DNA from: Oscillospiraceae bacterium
Lineage (GTDB): Bacteria > Bacillota > Clostridia > Oscillospirales > Oscillospiraceae
Length of the DNA stretch: 64,000 nucleotides
Direction: 5' to 3'
Assembly (NCBI GenBank): GCA_016286665.1
Contig: JAEETX010000003.1
Span: forward strand, 1-64,000
Part shown: one piece after another, positions 35,444 through 45,374 of the stretch
How positions within the stretch are numbered: position 1 is the first letter of the stretch
Layout of the letters: every line of letters starts with the position of its first letter
Translations under genes and position numbers: made by a program
Notes under the pieces: model-generated
What the model was told of the DNA's origin: nothing
The model's database searches: none
The model's input: only the letters and a program-made list of their open reading frames with translations

Positions 35444-36322
35444 TCAGACTTTCTCGCTCATGGTCCGGCCCAGGAAGCCGGTGGGTTTGATCAGCAGCAC
35501 GAGGATCAGGATCACATAGACCACCGCGTCCGCCCAGGTGGTGTAGCCCAGGGCGTTGACGATGACCTCGGCCATGCCGATGGCCAGCCCGCCCAGCATC
35601 GCGCCGGGGATGGAGCCGATGCCTCCCAGCACGGCGGCCACAAAGGCCTTCATGCCCAGGAGATAGCCCGTGGTGGGCTTCACCTGGGGATACTTGCAGC
35701 AGTAGAGGATGGCGCCGATGCCCGCAAGGACGGCGCCGATGGCAAAGGTGAAGGTGATGGTGCGGTTGACGTTGATGCCCATGAGCTGCGCCGCCCCCAT
35801 GTCCTCGGACACCGCCCGCATGGCTTTGCCCATCTTCGTCCGGTTCACCAGCACCGTCAGCAGCGCCATGCTCACGATCGCCACCGCCAGGGTCACCAGC
35901 GTCGTGAGGGAGATGTTCAGGCTTCCCAGATTGAAATTCGCCGTGGGGATGATGGCCGTGTTGGGGAAGCTGCGGGGGTTGGCGGAGAGCAGCAGCTGGG
36001 CCACGTTCTCCAGGAAGAAGGAGACGCCGATGGCCGTGATGAGCAGGCTGATGCGCGGCGCTTTGCGCAGGGGAGCGTAGGCCGCCTTTTCGATGACGCA
36101 GGCAAGCACCATGCAGCCCACGATGGCGGCGATGATGGCGACGGCGGGGTGGATGCCCGCGCCGATGATGAGGAGAGCGATGTAGCCGCCCACCATGATG
36201 ATGTCGCCGTGGGCGAAGTTCAGCAGCATGATGATGCCGTAGACCATGCTGTAGCCCAGGGCGATGAGGGAATAGATGCTCCCAAGCTGCAGCCCGTTGA
36301 TGAGCTGCTGGAGTACGATCAT
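35444..36322 (-). CDS. livH: Branched-chain amino acid ABC transporter permease
   Basis: A 292-residue membrane permease with about 8 hydrophobic segments. Typical LivH features: LQQLINGLQLGSIYSLIALGYSMVYGII at the N-terminus, NFAHGDI, and KAFVAAVLGGIGSIPGAMLGG in the ATPase-contact region. It is followed by livM and preceded by the intergenic hairpin after livK. Confidence 0.94.
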   Translation of the reverse strand: MIVLQQLINGLQLGSIYSLIALGYSMVYGIIMLLNFAHGDIIMVGGYIALLIIGAGIHPAVAIIAAIVGCMVLACVIEKAAYAPLRKAPRISLLITAIGVSFFLENVAQLLLSANPRSFPNTAIIPTANFNLGSLNISLTTLVTLAVAIVSMALLTVLVNRTKMGKAMRAVSEDMGAAQLMGINVNRTITFTFAIGAVLAGIGAILYCCKYPQVKPTTGYLLGMKAFVAAVLGGIGSIPGAMLGGLAIGMAEVIVNALGYTTWADAVVYVILILVLLIKPTGFLGRTMSEKV

Positions 36323-36343
36323 AAGGAAAACCCCTTTTATCCC

Positions 36344-36383
36344 TTTTCGGCAGGAGCGGACCGAAGTCCGCCCCTGCCGGAAA
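36344..36383 (-). terminator. Stable hairpin between livK and livH
   Basis: An 18-base, nearly perfect stem (arms 36344-36361 and 36366-36383) with a CGAA/TTCG tetraloop and no U-run on the minus strand. It most likely slows or processes transcripts so that the binding protein gene livK is made in excess of the permeases, as in many binding-protein operons. Confidence 0.65.
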
Positions 36384-36431
36384 GCCGAATCAGTATCTAA
36401 TCAATAAGTATAAAGGGAAAACGCCGGGGAA

Positions 36432-37661
36432 TCAATAGCTGCCCCAGAATTTCTCCTCGCCGCCCACGATATTGATGATGGCCGCGGTCTTCTGGGGGTC
36501 GTTGTGGTCGTCATAGCTCACATGGCCGGTGACATAGTCGCTGTTGGTGGCCTTCATGGCGGCGATGATCTCCGCCTTGTATTCGTCGGAGCCGTAGGCC
36601 TTGCCGGAGGTCTCCGCCTTGGCGATGGCGTCGCAGAGGATCCAGGCAGCGTCATAGCCCTGGGCGTCGAACATGTTGGGGGTAGCGCCGTTGTAGGCGG
36701 CGGCATAGTCGCCGAGGAACTTCTGCACCAGCGCGCCGGTATCGGCGGCGGAGTAGCCGGAGCAGTAGTAAGCGCCCTCCACCAGGGCGGCGTCGGTCAC
36801 CGCGTCCAGCACGCTGCTCCAGCCGTCCACGCCCAGCATCAGGGCTTTCAGGCCGGCGTCGGCAGCCTGGGAGGCAACCAGAGCCACGTCGTTGTAGTAG
36901 ATGGGCAGGAACAGCACGTCGGGGTTCTTGGAGGCGATGTTGGTCAGCTGGCCGGAGAAGTCCACCGCGCCGGAGGCATAGGATTCCTCGGCCACCAGCT
37001 CCAGGCCCAGCTCCTTGGCCTTGGATACGAAGTATTCATACACGCCGGTGGAGTAGGTGTCGCCGTTGTCGTAGAGCACGGCGGCGGTCTTGGCCTTCAG
37101 CACCTCCACGGCGAAGCGGGCCATGGTCTCGCCCTGGAAGGGGTCGATGAAGCAGGAGCGGAACATGTTGGTGTAAACGGTGTTGGTGTCGGCGTTGTAG
37201 GTGATGCTGGTGGCGGTGGCGGAGGCGGTGATCATGGGCGTCCCGTCGGGGTAGGCTTCCGCAACGACGGCGGTGCAGGGGCCGGTGGTCACGTCGCCCA
37301 CGATGGCGACGACGCCGGAGTCCAGCAGGGAGTTGTAGCCGGTGATGGCCTTGGTGGCGTCGCCTTCCTCGTCATAGGAGACGAGTTCGATCTGCCGGCC
37401 GCCGATGCCGCCGGCAGCGTTGAGCTGGTCAACGTAGAGCTTCACGCCGTTCTGCACGGCGATGCCGTACTGCGCGACGCCGCCGGTCAGAGGGCCGAGG
37501 TAGCCGATCTTGATGGGGTCCTTGTTCGCCGCAGGGGCGGCCGTGGTGCCGCCGGGGGCGGCGGTGGGGGCGGCGGAACCGCCGCTCTTATCGCCGGAGC
37601 AGGCGGCAAGCAAGCCCAGGCACAGGACCAGCGCCAGAATGAGGGCCAGAGTTTTCTTCAT
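36432..37661 (-). CDS. livK: Branched-chain amino acid ABC transporter substrate-binding lipoprotein
   Basis: A 409-residue exported lipoprotein: signal peptide with lipobox LLAAC (Cys21), a Gly/Ala/Pro linker, then a type I periplasmic-binding fold (IKIGYLGPLTGGVAQYGIAVQNG, YDEEGDATKAITGYNSLL, VAIVGDVTTGPC). It is the first gene of the liv operon. Such proteins also bind other amino acids or amides, so ligand identity is open. Ribosome site AAAGGAGAG. Confidence 0.92.
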   Translation of the reverse strand: MKKTLALILALVLCLGLLAACSGDKSGGSAAPTAAPGGTTAAPAANKDPIKIGYLGPLTGGVAQYGIAVQNGVKLYVDQLNAAGGIGGRQIELVSYDEEGDATKAITGYNSLLDSGVVAIVGDVTTGPCTAVVAEAYPDGTPMITASATATSITYNADTNTVYTNMFRSCFIDPFQGETMARFAVEVLKAKTAAVLYDNGDTYSTGVYEYFVSKAKELGLELVAEESYASGAVDFSGQLTNIASKNPDVLFLPIYYNDVALVASQAADAGLKALMLGVDGWSSVLDAVTDAALVEGAYYCSGYSAADTGALVQKFLGDYAAAYNGATPNMFDAQGYDAAWILCDAIAKAETSGKAYGSDEYKAEIIAAMKATNSDYVTGHVSYDDHNDPQKTAAIINIVGGEEKFWGSY

Positions 37662-37781
37662 TGATGATCTCTCCTTTTTTCAAACGGTGTGATATAAAAC
37701 AAATACGGCCCCGACCGAAACAGCCGGGGCGATTTGCCATATCCAGGTACGATGGTATTCCAGCTCCCGGAAATTGCCGCA

Positions 37782-37810
37782 ATTATACCACCGGGGGCCG
37801 TGTGTGTCAA
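37782..37810 (-). promoter_or_regulatory. liv operon promoter
   Basis: Minus-strand TTGACA (37805-37810), 17-base spacer, TATAAT (37782-37787), a perfect consensus. The leader is about 115 bases and holds a GC-rich stem-loop (GCCCCG...CGGGGC, about 37711-37732). No T-box or branched-chain-rich leader peptide is visible. Confidence 0.88.
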
Positions 37811-37850
37811 CCGTGACCGGCGATTTTGAAAATCAGCCGCCGGCATAAGC

Positions 37851-38636
37851 TCAGTTTTCAAAGCTGCGGGCAAAGCTGACGCCGCTGCGCTGCAGGGTGA
37901 CCTCCAGCTTCGTCCGGTCCCCCCGCATGACGCTCTGGGTCAGCTCAAACACCGTGCCGTCCTCCGCGCGGGTGACGCGCTGGTGGTTGAAGCCCGCGCT
38001 GCCGGGCTTGGTCGCCAGAAGGTCCGCCTCCGTCCGGTCCAGCCGGATGGCCTCGTAAACATCCATGGCCGTTCCGGGGACGACGCCCCGCTCCAGGAGC
38101 AGGGAATAGAAGGAGTGGGTCTGCACCAGCTCCCGCGTCAGGCCGGGATAGATATAACAGGGATAATAGGAGGTCTCCAGCATCAGGGGCATTTCATCCA
38201 CCAGGCGGATGCGGGTGAAGCGGTAGACCTCCACGTTTTCGTCGCTGAGCTCCATGAGCCGCCGGATATCCTCGGACGGACGGATGACCTCAAAGGAAAG
38301 CAGACGGCTGCCGGGCTTGCGGCCCATGGCGGTCGCTTCCGAGGTGAAGGAATAGATGTTCTCGCTGCGGCGATGGAGCTTCGGCTCCGCCACAAAGGAC
38401 CCCAGTCCCTGCCGCCTGAGGATCAGTCCCTGTTCCTCCAGCTCCTTCAGGGCCTGCCGCACGGTGCTGCGGCTGATGGTGAAATGCCGGCAGAGCTCCG
38501 ATTCCGACGGCAGCTGATCTCCCGGCTTCAGCAGCCCGGAGGAGATGCAGCGGCGAATGAGAGAGGCCAGCTGCAGATAGAGAGGCAGACTGTCGTCCGC
38601 CGAAAAGCTCGCGTCCAGGATCGGATTCATGTCCAT
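37851..38636 (-). CDS. GntR/HutC-family regulator
   Basis: A 261-residue repressor-type protein: winged helix at about 15-80 (LYLQLASLIRRCISSGLLKPGDQLPSESELCRHFTISRSTVRQAL) and a UTRA effector domain at about 95-255. The start at 38636 has AAGGA 8 bases upstream. UTRA proteins sense sugars, amino acids or metabolites. It is divergent from gap, so either may be a target; no effector can be named. Downstream lies the liv promoter, on the same strand. Confidence 0.9.
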   Translation of the reverse strand: MDMNPILDASFSADDSLPLYLQLASLIRRCISSGLLKPGDQLPSESELCRHFTISRSTVRQALKELEEQGLILRRQGLGSFVAEPKLHRRSENIYSFTSEATAMGRKPGSRLLSFEVIRPSEDIRRLMELSDENVEVYRFTRIRLVDEMPLMLETSYYPCYIYPGLTRELVQTHSFYSLLLERGVVPGTAMDVYEAIRLDRTEADLLATKPGSAGFNHQRVTRAEDGTVFELTQSVMRGDRTKLEVTLQRSGVSFARSFEN

Positions 38637-38688
38637 GTTCTCAGTCCTTGATCCCAAATGTCGGCGGCAAAGCACCGCCGCATTCCAT

Positions 38689-38717
38689 AATATAGCCGAA
38701 TCCGGCGGCATTTGCAA
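38689..38717 (-). promoter_or_regulatory. Promoter of the GntR gene
   Basis: Minus-strand TTGCAA (38712-38717), 17-base spacer, TATATT (38689-38694). The leader contains a GGCGGC/GCCGCC inverted repeat (about 38662-38680). Confidence 0.72.
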
Positions 38718-38756
38718 ATCTTTCCGCATATTTCAGCGGAAAGCAGAGAGAATGAT

Positions 38757-38785
38757 TTGACAGAAGGGGAAGAACATGCTATATT
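38757..38785 (+). promoter_or_regulatory. gap promoter
   Basis: TTGACA (38757-38762), 17-base spacer, TATATT (38780-38785), preceded by TGC. A weak dyad ACATA-N7-TATGT follows directly in the transcribed region. Confidence 0.82.
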
Positions 38786-38813
38786 ACACATATGAGATGT
38801 ATGTAACAAGTGA

Positions 38814-39858
<1,045 letters not shown>

Positions 39859-39860
<2 letters not shown>

Positions 39861-39939
39861 AGGAAGCACCCCATCCTTCCGGCGCGCTGTCTGCGCGGTC
39901 CGGATGGTACTGTGTTGCCATCAGGGTTTCACTTCCTTT
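39859..39939 (+). ncRNA. Possible structured element in the gap 3' region
   Basis: About 80 bases fold as a closed unit: outer stem AAAGGAAG (39859-39866) / CTTCCTTT (39932-39939), inner stem CCATCC (39871-39876) / GGATGG (39902-39907), and hairpin CGCGC-TGTCT-GCGCG (39883-39897). The first base pairs overlap the gap stop codon. It ends 12 bases before the terminator. It does not match a riboswitch class I know; a 3'-UTR-derived small RNA is possible. Confidence 0.35.
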
Positions 39940-39951
39940 GGGAAAGCAGCT

Positions 39952-39988
39952 GGAACAGGCGGGCAGAGGCGCCCGCCTGTTCCTTTTT
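39952..39988 (+). terminator. Intrinsic terminator of gap
   Basis: A 13-bp perfect stem GGAACAGGCGGGC / GCCCGCCTGTTCC, 6-base loop, then TTTTT. About 210 bases without a gene follow, up to the XRE start; they hold two promoter-like elements and an inverted repeat. Confidence 0.93.
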
Positions 39989-40042
39989 GGCTTTCCGCGT
40001 CATGCCGTCTGTTCTCCGTAGAATCGCACAACGTTTTGGCTT

Positions 40043-40071
40043 TTGATTCTATGGGACGTTTCCGTTATAAT
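40043..40071 (+). promoter_or_regulatory. Upstream promoter of the XRE-MutS-like operon
   Basis: TTGATT (40043-40048), 17-base spacer, TATAAT (40066-40071). A second weaker candidate is TTGACG (40127-40132), 18-base spacer, TATCCT (40151-40156). Confidence 0.72.
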
Positions 40072-40085
40072 GAAATCGACCTCGC

Positions 40086-40110
40086 ATTTCTCAACCGGCA
40101 GTTGAGAAAT
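40086..40110. promoter_or_regulatory. Candidate operator, 10-bp inverted repeat
   Basis: ATTTCTCAAC (40086-40095), 5-base spacer, GTTGAGAAAT (40101-40110), perfect. It lies between the two promoter candidates and upstream of an XRE gene, so it may be that protein's own site. Confidence 0.6.
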
Positions 40111-40199
40111 ATAAACGGAACGATAGTTGACGCGCCGCGCCGCCATCGGTTATCCTATATATAAAATATATAAAAGAATGTCAGGAGGGGGAGGAAACC

Positions 40200-41234
40200 A
40201 TGGCGAGCTTCGGAGAACGCCTCAAGGAATACCGTGTGCAGAGCGGGCTTTCCCAGGAAGCCGTGGCAAAGAAGCTGCAGGTCTCCGCCCAGGCGGTGAG
40301 CAAGTGGGAGAAGGGGAAAAGTCTGCCGGACCTGTCGGTGCTCCTGCCCCTGGCGGAGCTGTTCCGGGTCAGCGCGGACGAGCTTCTGGGGGGCGACCCG
40401 CCTGCCGGCAGGTGGGAGGCGGAGTGGCACCGGGCCATCCGGGCGGGGGACCCCGCCCAGGCTGCGGTCACCGCGCTCCAGGCCCTGGAGCAGTTCCCCG
40501 GCGACAACCGTTTTCTCTGCCGGCTGGCGGAGGCGGAATTCCTGGCGGGCATCCGGGCGGAGAAGGAGGAGGACCGGCAAAGGTTCCTCCTGGCCTCGGA
40601 GGAGCATCACCGGGCGATCCTGCGGCAGTTCCCGGACCATGAGGAGGCCTCCTATCGACTGGCAATGACGCTGAACGCCCTGGGAAAGCCGAAGGAGGCG
40701 GAATTCCTGGCCCGCAGCCTGAAACACTTTGACGAAGCGCTGCTGAATATCCTGCGGGGAGAAGCCAGGGAGAAGGAACTGCGGCGTCTGACCGCCAAGC
40801 GGGCATTGGAGCTTTACGACATCCTGTTGCGGCGGCCGGAGCACGCAAAGATGGATCTGGCGGAAAAGCTGCTGGAAGTCCTTCCCTGGGACCCCAGGGA
40901 CCGGCTGAATCTCCTTTCCGCCGTCTCCTGCAGCCGGGCACGTCTTTTCTGCCGGGAGGGAGACGCGGACGCCGCCATGGCGGCCCTTTACCGGATCAAA
41001 GAGCTGGCCCGGCAGTGGGAGGACCTGCCGGAAGATGGGGAAGGGGCGGAGAGCGCGCTTTTCGGCCGGGTTTTCGGTTCCTCCGGGAGACCGGATATCC
41101 TCTTTGCCTTCAACGTGCTCCACGATCCCGGGCTGAAGCCCCTGTTTGACCGGGAGGAATACAGGGAACTCATGCGCCTGCGGGACGAGACCTGGGCGCG
41201 GATGGGGATGACCGTGATAGAAGCCATAGAATAA
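40200..41234 (+). CDS. XRE-family regulator with TPR-like C-terminus
   Basis: A 344-residue protein: HTH_3 domain (about 5-60, SGLSQEAVAKKLQVSAQAVSKWEKG) followed by a long helical region with TPR-like repeats (residues about 75-330; e.g. AAVTALQALEQFPGDNRFLCRLAEAEFL, EEHHRAILRQFPDHEEASYRLAMTL). Such proteins often respond to peptides or protein partners. It lies 7 bases before the first MutS-like gene with the same strand, so the three form an operon. Ribosome site GGGGGAGG. Confidence 0.85.
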   Translation: MASFGERLKEYRVQSGLSQEAVAKKLQVSAQAVSKWEKGKSLPDLSVLLPLAELFRVSADELLGGDPPAGRWEAEWHRAIRAGDPAQAAVTALQALEQFPGDNRFLCRLAEAEFLAGIRAEKEEDRQRFLLASEEHHRAILRQFPDHEEASYRLAMTLNALGKPKEAEFLARSLKHFDEALLNILRGEAREKELRRLTAKRALELYDILLRRPEHAKMDLAEKLLEVLPWDPRDRLNLLSAVSCSRARLFCREGDADAAMAALYRIKELARQWEDLPEDGEGAESALFGRVFGSSGRPDILFAFNVLHDPGLKPLFDREEYRELMRLRDETWARMGMTVIEAIE

Positions 41235-41241
41235 AGGAGGG

Positions 41242-42861
41242 ATGACCGTGTTCTACAGCGTGCTGTTCCCCTCGGAGGAGAGCGCCGCCCGGCCCCGGCG
41301 GAAGACGATGCCGGAAGCTTTCACCGACCTGCAGCTGGACGTCGTCATGAAGCGGGGCCTGCAGGATTATCAGGAGCTGGGCCTGGAGGATATCTACTAT
41401 ACCCCCGTGACGGACCCGGAGGTGATCCAGTACCGGCAGGAGGTCCTGCGGGAGCTGGAGGACCCCGCCGTCCGGGAGGCCCTGTCGCAGATCGTGGAGC
41501 GCTTCGGCTCCCTGCGGGAGTTCATGGACGGCCTGCGCCAAAAGATGGCGGGGGCCATGAAACTCTCGGATTCATCCCGCCGCAACTATTTCTACAAGAT
41601 CCCCATTCCCGGCGTGACCTCGTCGAAAACCCGGAACTGGATGGATATGGCCCGCGTTCTGGAAAGGCTGGGGGAATTCACCGAGACCCTGGCGGACTTC
41701 GCCGGGAGCGTGGAGAGGCTGCGCTTCCGCTCCGCCGGGCTGCGGGGCTTCGCGGAGCATGTGCTTCGTTTCTGCAAATCGGAGCGCTTCCTGGAAATGG
41801 ACGCCGAAGCCCGGCGGCTGCGGGCTGCCTTCGGCGGCATCCGCTACTGCCTCTGGTTCAAATCCGACAACAGCGCGGTGAAGGTCCTGCCCTTCGAGGA
41901 GCAGGAGGATTATGCTGCCGGCGTCGAGGCCCTGTTTTCCCGCTTCCGTCAGGGAGAGACGCGGGATTTCCGGAAGCATCTGGAGGAGGAGCCGGTTTCC
42001 GAAAAGTTGGAGAACGAGATTCTCCAGCTTCTTTCCCGCCGCTATCCCCGGGAATTCGGGGATCTGGAGGCCTTCAGCGAAAAATATCTGGACTTTGACG
42101 ACGACGCCATCCTCCGCTTCGCCAGGGAGGCGCGCTTTTACCTGGGCTGGCTGGAAATGACGGAGAAATTGAAGGAGGAGGGCCTGCACTTCTGTTATCC
42201 CGCCCTGGAGGAAAAACCGAAGGAGACCTTCGCCAGGGATTGCTTCGACCTGGCCCTGGCCCTGCGCCAGAACCGCGGCGTGGTCACCAACAGCTTTTCC
42301 CTCGCGCCGCCGGAGCAGATCCTGATCGTCACCGGCCCCAACCAGGGGGGCAAGAGCACCTTCGCCCGCTCCTTCGGCCAGGTCCACTACCTGGCCTCCC
42401 TGGGCCTGACGGTCCCGGGGACGGCGGCGGTGCTGCCCTTCTGCGACGGCGTGCTGACCCACTTTGAGCGGGAGGAGAAGCTGAAGGACCTGAATGGCAA
42501 GCTGCGGGACGATCTGATGCGGCTGAAAAAGCTGATGGACGCCGCCACGCCCCAAAGCGTCTTCGTCGTCAACGAGATCTTCGCCTCCACCACCGCCTGG
42601 GACGCCCAGGTCCTCTGCGGGCACATGCTGGAAGCGATGATCCAAAAGGGCGGGAACGCCGTGCTGGTCACCTTTTTGGAGGAATTGGCGGACTTCGGGC
42701 CCCAGACCGTCAGCATGGCGGCGGAGGCCCCGGAGCAGGAGGGGGGAAGCGCCAGCTACCGCATCCTGCGGAAAAAGCCCGGCGGCCTCAGCTACGCCAT
42801 GCGCCTGGCGGAGCGGCACGCCCTGGGCTATGAGGACGTGAAAAGGAGGGTCGGGGGATGA
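41242..42861 (+). CDS. MutS-like ATPase (domain V type), first of a pair
   Basis: A 539-residue protein with a MutS core helical region (about 60-340) and a C-terminal MutS ABC-type ATPase domain. Walker A GPNQGGKST is at 365-373, followed by FARSFGQVHYLASLGLTVP, the LTHF turn, Walker B FVVNEIFAST and a D-loop-like AWDAQVL. It has no mismatch-recognition domain I, connector domain or Smr domain, so it is not MutS1 or MutS2. The Walker B acidic residue is shifted to VVNE, with Asn in place of Asp. It overlaps the next gene by 4 bases. Confidence 0.83.
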   Translation: MTVFYSVLFPSEESAARPRRKTMPEAFTDLQLDVVMKRGLQDYQELGLEDIYYTPVTDPEVIQYRQEVLRELEDPAVREALSQIVERFGSLREFMDGLRQKMAGAMKLSDSSRRNYFYKIPIPGVTSSKTRNWMDMARVLERLGEFTETLADFAGSVERLRFRSAGLRGFAEHVLRFCKSERFLEMDAEARRLRAAFGGIRYCLWFKSDNSAVKVLPFEEQEDYAAGVEALFSRFRQGETRDFRKHLEEEPVSEKLENEILQLLSRRYPREFGDLEAFSEKYLDFDDDAILRFAREARFYLGWLEMTEKLKEEGLHFCYPALEEKPKETFARDCFDLALALRQNRGVVTNSFSLAPPEQILIVTGPNQGGKSTFARSFGQVHYLASLGLTVPGTAAVLPFCDGVLTHFEREEKLKDLNGKLRDDLMRLKKLMDAATPQSVFVVNEIFASTTAWDAQVLCGHMLEAMIQKGGNAVLVTFLEELADFGPQTVSMAAEAPEQEGGSASYRILRKKPGGLSYAMRLAERHALGYEDVKRRVGG

Positions 42862-44327
42862 AGGTGAATCTGCTGCTGCCGGATGGCTGTGCCGCGTCGG
42901 AGAGCATCCCGGCCTTTGCCAGGGACGCCCTGAAAAAGGATCTGGAGCTGGAAACCATCCTGAACGCCGTGGCCAGGAAGGACGATTTCATTCTGCAGGC
43001 CCTGACGGAGGCCATCTTCTCGCCCCTGCCTACGCCGGAGCTGATTTCTTACCGGCACGAAGCGCTGCATGACGCGATCGACCATGCGGAGGAGGTCCGC
43101 GCCATCTATGATCTCTGCCTTTCCACGGACCGCCGGCGGCTGGGCACCATGGGCACCCTCAACTGGATGAACAACTATGACCTGAACACCACCTTCAACG
43201 GGGCCCTGGAATCCCTCAATGTGCTGACGGAGGCCCTGCGGCGCCTGCGGAAGATGGCGGAGGCTTATGAGGAGCGTTTTCAATCCCGGGGCTTCCGCGC
43301 CCTTTTCCGGATGCTGCGGGAGGAGCTCACCGACGAATACCTGGAGGAAGTGAAGCGCCAGGTGGCGGAGCTGCGCTATCCTGACAGCTTTCTCGTGAGC
43401 GTCCGCCTGGGGAATCACCTCCAGGGCGTCGACTATGTGCTGCTGAAAAAGAGCAAAAAACAGACGCTGGAGCTGGCGGTAGCGCCGTCCTACCGGCTGG
43501 GGGAGGAGGACGAACCCGCGAAGGATATCTCCGCCCGGCAGGCCAGAGCGGTGAACGGCGTCACCAACGCCCTGGCGCAGTCTGCCATGTATCTCTTTGA
43601 TTTCTTCGATCGCCTGCGGAGCGAGCTGGCCTTTTACATCGGCTGTCTCATCCTCATCGAGGGGATGGAGAGCAAGTCCATGCCCATGTGCTTCCCCACG
43701 GTTTTGAAAGGCGAATCGGAGCAGCGGGAATGGGAGGGCCTTTACGATATCTCTCTGGTGGTGACCAAGCGCGCTTCCGTCACCGGCAACGACCTCCGCG
43801 CCGGGCATAAGCGCATCTACCTGGTCACCGGCGCGAACCAGGGCGGCAAATCTACCTTCCTCCGCAGTCTGGGGCAGGCCCAGCTCATGGCCCAGTGCGG
43901 CATGCCCGTGGGAGCCAAGAAGTTTACCGCGCCTCTCCGCAGGACGGTCTATTCCCACTTCAAGCGGGAGGAGGACCGGTGGATGCGGAGCGGCAAGCTG
44001 GACGAGGAGCTGGTGCGCATGCGGAAGATCACGGACTATATCCGTCCCGGAGACCTTCTGCTGCTCAACGAATCCTTTTCCTCCACCAGCGAGCGGGAGG
44101 GGAGCGAAATGCTGCGGCAGGTGACCCAGGCCCTGGCAGACAGCGGCGTGGAGGTTTTCTCCGTCAGTCATCTCCACACCTATGCTTCCGCTTTCCGCGG
44201 TCGTGAGGAAGTGCAGTTCCTCCGGGCGCAGCGCCGAAGCGACGGGGAACGGACCTTCAAGATCGTGCCCGGCGAACCGCTGGAGACGGCCTACGGGGAG
44301 GACCTGTATAAAGAAGTCTTCGGTTAA
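42858..44327 (+). CDS. MutS-like ATPase (domain V type), second of a pair
   Basis: A 489-residue paralogue of the preceding product. Walker A GANQGGKST at 325-333, then FLRSLGQAQLMAQCGMPVGA, YSHFKREEDRWMRSGKLDEEL, Walker B LLLLNESFSSTS and a C-terminal HLHTYA histidine region. As in its partner, Walker B reads LNE. MutS proteins act as dimers, so tight pairing of two divergent copies suggests a heterodimer (inference). Domain I and the Smr nuclease are absent. Role unknown: repair, recombination control or defence are all possible. Confidence 0.83.
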   Translation: MKVNLLLPDGCAASESIPAFARDALKKDLELETILNAVARKDDFILQALTEAIFSPLPTPELISYRHEALHDAIDHAEEVRAIYDLCLSTDRRRLGTMGTLNWMNNYDLNTTFNGALESLNVLTEALRRLRKMAEAYEERFQSRGFRALFRMLREELTDEYLEEVKRQVAELRYPDSFLVSVRLGNHLQGVDYVLLKKSKKQTLELAVAPSYRLGEEDEPAKDISARQARAVNGVTNALAQSAMYLFDFFDRLRSELAFYIGCLILIEGMESKSMPMCFPTVLKGESEQREWEGLYDISLVVTKRASVTGNDLRAGHKRIYLVTGANQGGKSTFLRSLGQAQLMAQCGMPVGAKKFTAPLRRTVYSHFKREEDRWMRSGKLDEELVRMRKITDYIRPGDLLLLNESFSSTSEREGSEMLRQVTQALADSGVEVFSVSHLHTYASAFRGREEVQFLRAQRRSDGERTFKIVPGEPLETAYGEDLYKEVFG

Positions 44328-44403
44328 TCCGGCTTCCGTCGTTTCAGCTGGAAGCTGCTGCGTCCTGACCGCATGAAAGGAGGCAGCAGTGGAAAACCAA
44401 AAA

Positions 44404-44433
44404 TATCGGGGGGAACCGAAGTTCCCCCCGATA
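44404..44433 (-). terminator. Terminator of metA
   Basis: A 13-bp perfect stem TATCGGGGGGAAC / GTTCCCCCCGATA with a 4-base loop and ATTTTTGG on the minus strand, directly after the metA stop. Confidence 0.92.
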
Positions 44434-44435
44434 CA

Positions 44436-45359
44436 TCATCCGATGGCTTCGATATTGCGGATGGAGTAAGGCGTTTCCTGATAGACGAAGTAGTTGAGCC
44501 AGTTGCAGTACAGGAGATTCGCCCCGCTCCGCCAGGAGCAGACGGGTTCCCGGCTGTCGTCGTCATCGGGAAAATAGTTTTTCGGTATCTCCGGTTCCAG
44601 GCCCGCGGCCTTGTCCCGGAGGTATTCGTTTTTCAGCGTGTCCCGGTCGTATTCCGAGTGACCGGTGATGAAGATCTGCCGTCCTCCGTCGTTGGAGACG
44701 GCGTAGACGCCGGCTTCCTCGCTTTCCGCCAGGATCTTCAGCCGCTTCTCCGCGGCGATATCCTCCCGCCGAAGGGTGGTATTCCGGGAATGGGGGACAA
44801 GGAACACGTCGTCGAAGCCGCGGAACAGGATGCTTCCCTTGTGGGTCACCCGGTGGGGAAAGACGCCGGAAAGCTTTTTCGGCAGGGGCACCTTGTCGAT
44901 GCCGTAGTGGTAGTAAAGCCCCGCCTGCGCCCCCCAGCAGATATGGAAGGTGCTGTAGACATGGGATTTCGTCCACTCCATGATGTTGCACAGCTCCGGC
45001 CAGTAGTCCACCTCCGTGAAGGGCAGCGTCTCCACCGGCGCGCCGGTGATGACCATGCCGTCGAAATATTCCTCCCGGACCTCGTCAAAGGACTTGTAGA
45101 AGCTCACCATATGCTCCCGGGAGGTGTGCTTGGGCACGTGGCCCACGGCCAGGAGGTGCATTTCGATCTGCAGGGGCGTGTTGCCCAGCAGGCGCGCCAG
45201 CTGCGTCTCCGTGGCGATCTTGGTGGGCATCAGGTTCAGCACCAGGATCTGAAGGGGCCGGATGTCCTGCGTCTCGGCCCGGCGGAGGTCCATGGTGAAG
45301 ATATTTTCCTCCCGCAGGGTTTGTGCAGCGGGCAGATCGGAAGGGATACGGATGGGCAT
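44436..45359 (-). CDS. metAA: Homoserine O-acetyltransferase, MetA family
   Basis: Activates homoserine for methionine synthesis. The 307-residue class I glutaminase-like protein has the nucleophile Cys141 in [10 protein letters not shown], and His/Glu in ITGHSEYD. The residue that sets acyl-CoA choice (position 111 in E. coli numbering) is Glu110 here (GAPVETLPF), as in the Bacillus cereus acetyl-CoA enzyme; E. coli has Gly. So acetyl-CoA is the likely donor despite the 'succinyltransferase' family name. Ribosome site GAAGGAGGAAATCCC. It lies behind a Met-rich leader peptide and terminator. Confidence 0.93.
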   Translation of the reverse strand: MPIRIPSDLPAAQTLREENIFTMDLRRAETQDIRPLQILVLNLMPTKIATETQLARLLGNTPLQIEMHLLAVGHVPKHTSREHMVSFYKSFDEVREEYFDGMVITGAPVETLPFTEVDYWPELCNIMEWTKSHVYSTFHICWGAQAGLYYHYGIDKVPLPKKLSGVFPHRVTHKGSILFRGFDDVFLVPHSRNTTLRREDIAAEKRLKILAESEEAGVYAVSNDGGRQIFITGHSEYDRDTLKNEYLRDKAAGLEPEIPKNYFPDDDDSREPVCSWRSGANLLYCNWLNYFVYQETPYSIRNIEAIG

Positions 45360-45374
45360 GGGATTTCCTCCTTC

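Noticed and set aside
37662..37850. Possible T-box or leucine leader before livK
   Set aside because: No T-box sequence, specifier stem or branched-chain-rich ORF; only a weak GC-rich stem.
39904..40164. 86-codon frame between gap and the XRE gene
   Set aside because: It crosses the gap terminator and the XRE promoter, and lacks a ribosome site.
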